From contig CM049312.1 in the NCBI GenBank assembly GCA_026874595.1, forward strand, positions 50,037,429 through 50,101,428: a stretch of 64,000 nucleotides of DNA, read 5' to 3'. A model generated the notes under the pieces. The model had not been told where the DNA came from. It did no database searches and saw nothing but the letters and a program-made list of their open reading frames with translations. Below are positions 55,600 to 64,000 of the stretch, piece after piece (position 1 is the stretch's first letter; every line of letters begins with the position of its first letter). A program made the position numbers and the translations under genes. Source of the stretch: Sipunculus nudus. Taxonomy: Eukaryota; Annelida; Sipuncula; Golfingiida; Sipunculidae.

Positions 55600-56096
55600 G
55601 TAGGTTTTGATGTAAATATGAATTCTTGTGTAACCAACAAATAATATTCATTGCAAAACAGTTGACAAGGTCTTTTTAGCCAAGCTGACTGTATATACAC
55701 TAGAAAAAAGACAATTTCTTAAATCTTTTAAGTCATGAGCTTAATATAAAAAGGTTTTTCCCTACTTTGATCAGAGCACATTTCCCCCAAGTTTTATTTT
55801 CATAAAATGCACACATATGGATTCAAGGTTTAATTCTGAAATTTGGATGCAAGTTATAAAAAAACTGAAGCAATAATATCATAGATATGAGTTCTTTGGA
55901 GGAAGGAGTATGAAATGGGTATTGGTATGAATTCCGTTGAGTTATTTTCAGAATGGCATTTTTACGGAACTTCAATTTTGGTTGATCGCAAAATTTGACG
56001 GTTTGATATGTTTGCAATACATGAGACAAAAAAAGAACAAATCTTCTGCTTCCATTTACACACAAATTTTTTTTCCCTTTTTTTTATATATTCAAG

Positions 56097-56143
56097 TTCA
56101 ATCCAGAACTTCTGCCATTGTACAAATACATAGCATCTGGCAG
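56097..56143 (+). other. Possible 47-bp host exon
   Basis: It is preceded by a long T-rich tract ending TATTCAAG and followed by GGCAG|GTAGGT. Both phases compatible with the candidate at 55528-55599 or with an independent start are open, so the frame cannot be chosen. Confidence 0.2.
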
Positions 56144-57330
56144 GTAGGTGCTACGTTCAGTTTGACATGAAATTGAAATGATATATACTGGGATCCACCA
56201 AAATAATACATTTAAGGTCCAAAAAAAAGGTATTGTTCTCAGGCACTCAGAAATCAGTGCGGGTGGGCGATATTTTATTTTTTACCTTTTTAGCTCAGCT
56301 GACTATAAGTCATCTGAGCTATAGTCGTGGTCCGTTGTCCGTCGTCCGTCTGTCTGCCTGGATGTCCTTCCTAATTTTATTTAATCAAGATTCAATTGTT
56401 TACCCAAAATTAGATCTGAATTTTGCAAATTTTTTCCAAGTTATTAGCATAAATAAAAAATTAATACCTTAAATTTTGTCCAACTTTGGCACTGTTGATT
56501 TAATTTTCACAGCATATATACATAAGGACTTAATCTGAAATTTCAAATAAATTGATTGGAAAGAATAGCTTTTATTCATGTTTTCATACACCATGTCAAG
56601 TGTTGTTTACATCTAGCCCACCTAGTAGTACAGCCTTCACTTGCATTATGTAACCCACCCCAGGCAGCTTGCCTTGACTCAGCATGGCCACTACTAGCAG
56701 GCTTCCCCTCTGCCCTGCACTCCCCCCCCCCCCCCCAGATGGTGCATAAACTAGATGAATGTTATTATTTTGTGTATTTGATTCATCTTATTCTAGGCTA
56801 TGCTACATTTTAGATTTTGTATTGTACCACCAGGGTTACAATGATTAAAGTGTACACAAAGTGGTATATTGCTATGAAAGTGTGGATGTTCATCAGATAA
56901 GTAATTCCTTACTTCAGAAGAGTAAAAACTTCACCAGGTGTGAAATTGACTATTAATTCCAGTAAAACTGGGATAGTAATTAGCACAATGATATTGTTTG
57001 TCCCTCATTCAACCAGCAGTGTGTATACTTTATTTGAAAAGATGTTTTATTTTATCAAATTTACTGAATCTTTTATTTTATTTTGGTGAATAAAATTAAG
57101 CATGTACTGAAAAATCCAATGTGCAAAACTTTTTTATAGTGATTCAAGGAATATTCTTGTAGATGCCATGTTGTGGCATTATTTTCTTTTAAATTCAGTT
57201 TAAACATTTATGATTTAAAAATAATAAAATATATGTGTATGCATTTTATTACCCAATATGAGCTACACTCTGGATATATGATGATTGCAACTTTTACAAC
57301 AATTCTAATATTTTAACTTATAGTTTCAGT

Positions 57331-59730
57331 TTTTTAGCTCAGCTGACTGAAAGTCATCTGAGCTATAGGGATCACCTTTTGTCCGTCGTCCGTCCGGCCG
57401 TCCGGGCGTCTGTCTGTTAACAGGGCACAAATCGTAACCGCTAGAACTGGAATCTTCTTACTTGACATCCAGGGAGGTCCATGAAAAATCTCCTTGGAAA
57501 CCAGAAATTAGGTCTCTGTTACCCATATCCTTCGAGCTATGGGGCCCCAAAGTACCCCCCAGAAAAGTCCAAAATTTCATACAAAAACTTCAATATCTCA
57601 TTAACCTGTTGACTGATGGTCCTGTTTTTTGGCATACATATTGATCATGAGAGGTTCCATCAGTTCCTGAAGACTGGTGGTGCCACCTGTATTTTTCGAT
57701 TTTTTACGAATTTTTTTCTCTATTTTTGAGACCTTTAAAAATGTGAACATCTGTTAACAAGGCACAAATCGTAAGGACTGGACTTAGAATCTTCATTCTC
57801 GACACACTGAGAGACCTATGAAAAGTCTCCATGGAAACCAGAAATTAGGTCTCTGTTACCCATATCCTTCCAGCTATGGGGCCCCAAACTACCCCCCAGA
57901 GTAGTCAAAAATTTCATACAAAAACTTCAATATCTCATTAAATACTTGACTGATGGTCATGATTTTTGTCATACATATTGATCATGAGATGTTCCATGAG
58001 TTCCTGCAGACTTGTGGCGCCACCTGTATTGTTTGATTTTTTACGATTTTGTCCTCTATTTTTGAGACCTTTAAGGATGCTGTCATCTGTTAACGTGGCA
58101 CAAATCGTAACGACTGGACCTAGAATCTTCATTCTTGACACACTGAGAGGTCCATGAAAAATATCCTTGGAAACCAGAAATTAGGTCTCTGTTACCCATA
58201 TTCTTCGAGCTATGGAGCCCTAAAGTACCCCCCAGAGTAGTCAAAAATTTCATACAAAAACTTCAATATCTCAATAACTACATCACTGATGGTCATGATT
58301 TTTGGCATACATATTGATAATGAGATGTTCCATCAGTTCCTGCAGACTGGTGGTGCCACCTATATTGTTTGTTTTTTTTACGATTTCTTCCTCTATTTTT
58401 GAGACCTTTAAGGATGCTGTCATCTGTTAGCATGGCACAAATCGTAAAGACTGGACCTAGAATCTTCATTCTCAATACACTGAGAGACCTATGAAAAGTC
58501 TCCATGGAAACCAGAAATTAGGTCTCTGTTACCCATATCCTTCGAGCTATGGGGCCCCAAAGTACCCCCCCCCCCCAGAGTAGTCAAACATTTCATACAA
58601 AAACTTCAATATCTCAATAACTACATCACTGATGGTCATGATTTTTGGCATACATATTGATTATGAGATGTTCCATGAGTTCCTGCAGACTGGTGGCGCC
58701 ACCTATATTGTTTGATTTTTTTACGAATGTTTTATCTATTTTTGAGACCTTTAAAGATATGAACATCTGTTAACAGGGCCCAAATCATAAAAACTGGACC
58801 TAGAATCTTCATTCTTGACACACAGGGAGACCCATGAAAATTCTTAATGGAAACCTGAAATTAGGTCTCTGTTACCCATATTCTTTAGGCTGTATGGCTC
58901 CAAATACCCCCCCAGAATAATGGAAAATTTGATACAAAAAGTGCAGTATCTCAATAACTACAACACTGATGGTCATGATTTTTGGCATACATATTGATCA
59001 TGAGCTGTTCCATCAGTTTCTGCAGAGAGGGTGCGCCACCTCTATTTATTTCAAATTTTTACGAATTTTTTTTCTCTTTTTTCGAGACCTTTGAAGATGT
59101 GGTTATCTATCAAGAGGGTACAAATTGCAACAACTGGACCTAGAAACTTCATTCTTGTCATGCAAGGAGGCCCATGAAGAGTGCCTGTGGAAACTTGAAA
59201 TTAGGTCTCTGTTACCCATATCCTTCAAGCTATAGGACTCTGAAGTATCCCTCAGAATAATGGACAATTTGATACAAAAGCTCAAGTATCTAAACAACTA
59301 TTGCATTGATCACCATGATTCTTTGCATGGATATTGATCATGGAATGTGTAATCAGTTTCTGCAGTATGGTGGCGCCACCTGTATTTTTTTTATATTTAC
59401 AAATTTTTTTCTCTATTTTTGAGACCTCATTAGATGCGGTCATCTGTTAACATGGCACAAATCGTAACAACTGGACCTAGAATCTTCTCTCTTGACATGC
59501 TGAGAGGCCCATGAAAAGTCTCCTTAAAAACTTGAAATTAGGTCTCTGTTACCCATAACCTCTGAGCTATGGGGCTCCGAAGTACCCCCCAGAATAATGG
59601 AAAATTTGATACAAAAGCTCAAGTATCTGAACAATTGTTATATTGATCACCATTATTCTTTGCATGGATATTGATCATGAAATGTTTCATCAGTTTCTGC
59701 ATTCTGGTGGCGCCACCTGTATTTTTTCAA
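57331..59730 (+). mobile_element. Family A-b copy A8 with seven-unit tandem array
   Basis: The 5' hairpin (GACTGAAAGTC variant) and GTCCGTCGTCCGTCCGG are followed by seven units with starts at about 57424, 57762, 58097, 58435, 58780, 59115 and 59453, a spacing of 335-345 bp. Exact GGTGGCGCCACC lies at 58692, 59369 and 59706, with one-base variants in other units. No 3' end is present before A9 begins. Confidence 0.8.
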
Positions 59731-60932
59731 TTTTTAGCTCAGCTGACTGAAAGTCATCTGAGCTGTAGGGATCACCTTTTGTCCGTTGTCTGTCCGGCCA
59801 TCCAGGCGTCTGTCTGTTAACAGGGCACAAATTGTAACCGCTAGACCGGGAATCTTCTTACTTGAAATCCTGGGAGGTCTATGGAAATTCTCCTTCTAAA
59901 CCTGAAATTAGGTCACTGTGACCTATATTCTTTGAGCTATGGGGTTTTGAAGTACCCCCCAGAATTATGCAAAATTTAATACAAAAGCTCAAGTATCTGA
60001 ACAACTAATGCATTAATCACCATGATTCTTTGCATGGATATTGATCATGGAGTGTTTCATCAATTTCTGGAGATTGGTGGTGCCACCTATATTTTTTTTA
60101 TTTTTTACGATTTTTTTTCTCTACTTTTGTGATCTTTAAACATTTGGTCATCTGTAAACAGGGCACAAATCATAATGACTGGACCTAGAATCTTCTCTCC
60201 TCACCTCCAGGGAAGCCCATAAAAGGTCTACATGGAAACCCGAAATAAGGTCCCTGTTACCCATATTCTGTAAGCTATGGGGCTCTGAAGTACCCCCCAG
60301 AATAAAGATTTGGTCATATATTAACAGGGCACAAATCATAATGACTGGACCTAGAATCTTCTGTCCTCACCTCCAGGGAAGCCCATAAAAGGTCTACATG
60401 GAAACCCGAAATAAGGTCCCTGTTACCCATATCCTTCATGCTCTGGGGCTCCGAAGTACTCCCCAGAATAAAGATTTGGTCATCTGTTAACAGAGCACAA
60501 ATTATAATGACTTGACGTAGAATCTCCTTTCTTGATATGCTGGGAGGCCCCTGAAAAGTCTCCTTGTGCACCTGAAATTACATCTCTGTTACCCATATCC
60601 TTCATCCTATGCGGCTTTGAAATACCCCCCAGAATAAACATTTGGATTTGTTAACAGGGCACAAATCATAATAACTGGACCTAGAATTTTATTTTTTGAC
60701 ATGCTGGGAGACCCCTGAAAAGTCATCTTGTAAACCTTGAAAATAGGTGTCTGTTACCCATATCCTTCATGCTACAGAGCTCCATAGTACCCCAATGAAT
60801 ATTGGATGATTTTTATACAAAAGGTCAAGTTTGGAAAAAGTATTTCATTCAAATTTGACATTCAGATGATAAAATTACTTTTGTCAATGTCTTCCTGGTC
60901 AGCTGAGCGTCATGACCCCTGGGTCACTTGTT
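59731..60932 (+). mobile_element. Family A-b copy A9, joined to A8
   Basis: A second 5' hairpin of the same variant opens it. Units start at about 59823, 60163, 60327, 60494 and 60656. The last three are only about 165 bp and lack the half that holds the palindrome. It ends AGCTGAGCGTCATGACCC and GGGTCACTTGTT. Two heads and a single tail suggest a tandem or read-through product rather than one copy inserted in another. Confidence 0.7.
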
Positions 60933-60996
60933 ACTCTGTATATATAATGATTGCAACTTTTGCAACAATTCTAATATTTTTACTTATAGTTTCAGT
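60933..60996 (+). repeat. Duplicate of the left flank of A8
   Basis: ACTCTGTATATATAATGATT ... TATAGTTTCAG repeats, at high identity, the about 62 bp just before A8 (57270-57330). Confidence 0.75.
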
Positions 60997-61995
60997 TTTT
61001 TTTTATTAAAAATTTATAAAACCTGTAAATAAAAAAAATGATTCAGATAATTCTTAATGGAAAAAGTGGATATGCTAAAAAAAATAGGCTTATATATAAA
61101 CTTAAATGCATTATTCCCTTGAAAGTGAAATAAAGGTATTAGTCCATTCTGTCCACTTGCCTGTCCATCTGTAAATTTTCATATGCATCACAGTATCTCA
61201 AAACTTTTACTGCTTTTCTTCATGACAGTCTTGTCAGAATATTAGTTTGCAATCATATATTTAGAACTTTACTATCACCAAGTAGGAGGGCCCCTTTCCT
61301 CTTAGCTTTCCATATTCTTATATAAATGAAAAACATTACAATAGAATATTTCTACATCCACCTTCATGCTGCCCTCACTTTTCCCCTTCTCCGAACCCCA
61401 TCCCAAAGTCAGCCTTAGTAAGCAAGAAAAATGATGAATCAAATATTCATACTTTAATATTTTGTATAACTATTCGTCCATAGGTACCTATGTACATGCC
61501 AGAAATTATGTCAATATTGTGTTATATGTGGACATAGTGGGCATCACAATAATGTACCTTGTCAACACTAAAGAGAAATTGTTTCATACAGTCACAAATT
61601 CATAAATCACTTCATCAGCATAGTTAATCATAACATCATATCTGTCAAATTGAAAGCTTGCAGACTACCATACACTTTAGATCCTTCAACAAATAGCCTT
61701 ATCATCATTCTACTACTGCTTATTACTGCTGTCATTGCATTCATATTTGCTCAAATATATCACAATTTTCAACCCCTCCTAAATAAATAAAAAATAAACC
61801 ACTATATTTTACTCTATTAATCCATCAGTCAGGTAATTTCATTTATCATTTACATATTACATTACATTCCTTTATAATAGCCCAACATGTCCATGATATT
61901 CATAAGCTTTATCGACTCGATATAGTATCACAGTGGAGAAACATTTATAGTCCAATCACGATCAGCTGAGCGCTGTGACCCATGGGTCCCTTGTT

Positions 61996-62190
61996 TGGCT
62001 CAGCTGACTATAAGTCATCTGAGCCATAGTCATGCTCCTTTGTCTGTCAGCTGTCCATCCGTCCATTAAACTGGCATGTTTCGAAACTGTTGGACCTACG
62101 AATCTAAAATTTTGCATACTGTTAGGTGTCCCCAAAAATTCCTACCATACCAAAAATAAGGTCACTAGGACTTAGTTCTTTTGAGATATT
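61996..62190 (+). mobile_element. Helentron-like repeat A10, truncated
   Basis: It begins GGCTCAGCTGACTATAAGTC directly after the TTGTTT end of A-a copy 2, in head-to-tail order. It is cut at a TTAA (62189-62192). Confidence 0.65.
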
Positions 62191-63719
62191 AACCCTTTAC
62201 TGTTTGTATTTGGTTGTCACAAAACATCCCCCTTACTGTTCAGATTAATTTTAGGTTTCTCACTCTTTGAATTTTGACACACTGTACATTAATGTTATGA
62301 TTGATAACCTGATCAGTTTTTCGTGGATCCTTATGAAATTTTTAACACATTTTACAGAGATACCAAGCAAGAGGTTAAGGGAATTATCATCCGCCGGTAC
62401 CTGGCATATTGTCATGAAAGATCTAGGTAAACAGGTTAATGAAATATGATTAAGATTATTTAAATAATGTAGGTATGGAGTACTGAAATAAATTAGACAA
62501 AACCATATATGATTTGTTCCAAGAAATGTATAAGAATAATAATTGTGTATTTTACATTAAATATTATGTTGATTACAAATAAGGATCAAATTGCCACATC
62601 CTACCTGTTCAGGTATGGAAAACTAATTAAGACCAGATGAACTTCAAAGAAAGGTGAAAAAAGACACATTCACAGATTTACTCATCAAATATGTATAAAA
62701 CACAATGGAAAACCACCAAAAGTCTGACAGAATGGTAAAATCTAACATTTCTACACGTTTTCCCCATTGTAATGTTTACTTAGATTGTTTTGGTACCCCC
62801 AATAAAGCGTATATCACTTTTATGATGCCCCTCCAGGGGAATCCCCGTCCCATTGTATTATGGTTATTCAGGGTCTAAACGATGTCGGACATCTTTTTTA
62901 TCTTAAGACATAAGCAAAAATTCTCGAACTGAATAAATATGAGACACTTAGTGAATACTTTATAATTGTATTTGATTATGAATACAAAAATTCTATAGTT
63001 TGATCATGAAAATTAATACCACACTGCCAAAAATCACTTTCTTATAATGAGAAAAAAAAACTTTATATAAGTAAAATATCCTTGGGAGTGAGGCAAGAAA
63101 TATTTCCTTAAATATAATCTAGAAAATTTTACTTGAAAAACTAGAAATATTTTCTTGCTAGGACCTAGGAAACAAACAAGGAAATTTATCTTAAATAAGA
63201 AACAAACAAGGAAATTTAACTTAAATAAGGAAATTGGACTTAAAATAAGGAATAGTTTCTTAAAAATATTTTCTTGTTTTAAGTCATTTGGGAGTGGGGT
63301 AAGAAAATTCATATATTTTTCCAAATGTTTAAGGAATATTTACTTACTCAAGGAAAATATCCTTAAGCAAGAAAGGAATCCTAAAACCACCCTTAATGCA
63401 ATATGCATGCATTGTAGCAATGCAAATGCATGCAGTGGACTAAAAATCAAAGCATATTATATAATTGATCAATGCATATGATATCAGTTATCCCATATTT
63501 GGATCCTACAATGAGTAATACTTTAAAGTAATTATACATAAGATTACTGTCAATCTATCATGCTTAAAAAAAGTTTCAAGTAATCTATAAAATTTATTTA
63601 TATTACTCATCATGAAATAAGTTTCTGTGACAAATACAATATGCAAAACTTCAATTCTCAAGTGAGCTAAATGTTGTATTAAAGGAAATGACTAGTGATA
63701 TGAACATAAATAAATATTA
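62191..63719. other. AT-rich sequence, no gene supported
   Basis: It holds a stretch resembling 29270-29350 at about 62925-63020. A low-complexity part at about 63030-63400 has a 30-bp tandem duplication with AACAAACAAGGAAATTTA (63173 and 63205) and many AAGGAAAT/TTTCTTG words in both orientations. The one 96-codon minus frame there is a product of this composition. Confidence 0.4.
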
Positions 63720-64000
63720 ATTTTTGCAAAGTGTATATCCCTGCTGATTTCTCAGGCAGAATTTGCTATATAATTCTGAAAAGTTATTTAATTCTACATT
63801 TAGGATAGCTTCATCCTATTCAAGACCAATGGGGCTACCTACAATAATTTTTGCACCATGTATATCCCTGATTATTTTTCAAGAGGGGTTTGCCATATCA
63901 GATAGAAAATGGGCATATTTATACATTTCAGATAGCTAAATCATTTACAAGACTTGTGGTACAAACTACAATTGTTTTGGGTTTCATACATCTGTGCAGC
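63720..64000 (+). repeat. Family I repeat, copy 2
   Basis: Two units of about 125 bp, with TTTTTGCAAAGTGTATATCC and TTTTTGCACCATGTATATCC starts, relate to 49310-49437. It runs off the window. Confidence 0.5.

Larger units (their letters stand above)
55212..56286. other. Low-repeat segment, possibly host sequence
   Basis: No family A-I text was recognised except a short diverged piece near 55730-55850. Two exon-like segments with splice-type borders lie at 55528-55599 and 56097-56143. Confidence 0.4.
56287..61995 (+). mobile_element. Helentron-like repeat A-a, copy 2
   Basis: An intact 5' hairpin and (GTCC)n are followed, after an internal deletion near 56370, by body text that matches copy 1 (24170-25170 and 26820-27190). 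A poly-C tract lies at about 56725-56738. It ends CAGCTGAGCGCTG, TGACCCATGGGTCCC, TTGTTT. It is interrupted at 57331 by A8/A9, in the same T-run that family C hit in copy 1. Confidence 0.75.

Noticed and set aside
62186-62200. TTAACCCTTT as a piggyBac end
   Set aside because: The TTAA and CCC fit, but no inverted partner ending in GGGTTAA was found downstream in the window.
63025-63400. Overlapping frames of about 100 codons on both strands
   Set aside because: They come from low-complexity AAGGAAAT/TTTCTTG repeats and a 30-bp duplication, with no protein-like composition.

Overview
This is a eukaryotic, AT-rich, gene-poor window built almost wholly of transposable elements stacked inside one another. 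The repeats fit a marine invertebrate (mollusc or other lophotrochozoan, or an invertebrate deuterostome): GTCC/GTCT-rich repeats with hairpin ends, a Mag/SURL-type and a Gmr1-type Ty3/gypsy element, and a BED-finger hAT transposon. The species cannot be fixed from the sequence alone. No complete host gene, tRNA, rRNA or CRISPR array was seen. Possible host coding is limited to a zinc-finger reading frame open at the left edge (3-746) and a few weak exon-like segments (1896-1946, 55528-55599, 56097-56143).

Left part (1-5780): the zinc-finger ORF, AT-rich spacer with two copies of an 80-bp inverted-repeat element, a dispersed repeat in two copies, and a 1.1-kb non-autonomous DNA transposon.

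First nest (5781-27227): six levels can be read. From outside inward they are a Helentron-like repeat (A-a), a second one (A-b), family D, another family A copy (A2), a nearly full-length Gmr1-type Ty3/gypsy element (9489-21399), and a very young Mag-type Ty3/gypsy element (13184-18514) with identical LTRs. A separate side nest (family C holding family B) lies at 25178-26811. The Gmr1-type element has integrase upstream of reverse transcriptase, and its LTRs carry arrays that look like heat-shock elements just upstream of a TATA box. A paralogous empty site at 51299 confirms its insertion point and 5-bp duplication.

Second nest (30474-45274): a decayed hAT transposon on the minus strand with recognisable BED exon, splice sites, transposase core and dimerisation domain. 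Its roughly 10.7-kb intron and its coding exon have absorbed families B, C and G and a non-autonomous LTR element. A 1.3-kb inversion (36941-38260) cuts one C element and one LTR, and reversing it restores both.

Right part (45275-64000): further copies of families A, F, H and I, including a seven-unit tandem array of about 338 bp (57331-59730). The families differ in sequence but share one design: a 5' hairpin, a short GTCY microsatellite, internal tandem units, a subterminal inverted repeat and a 3' hairpin followed by CTAGT or CTTGTT. This resembles Helentron-associated (HINE/DINE-1/pearl-like) rolling-circle elements. Four of the families also share the palindrome GGTGGCGCCACC. Family letters are local labels used only here.
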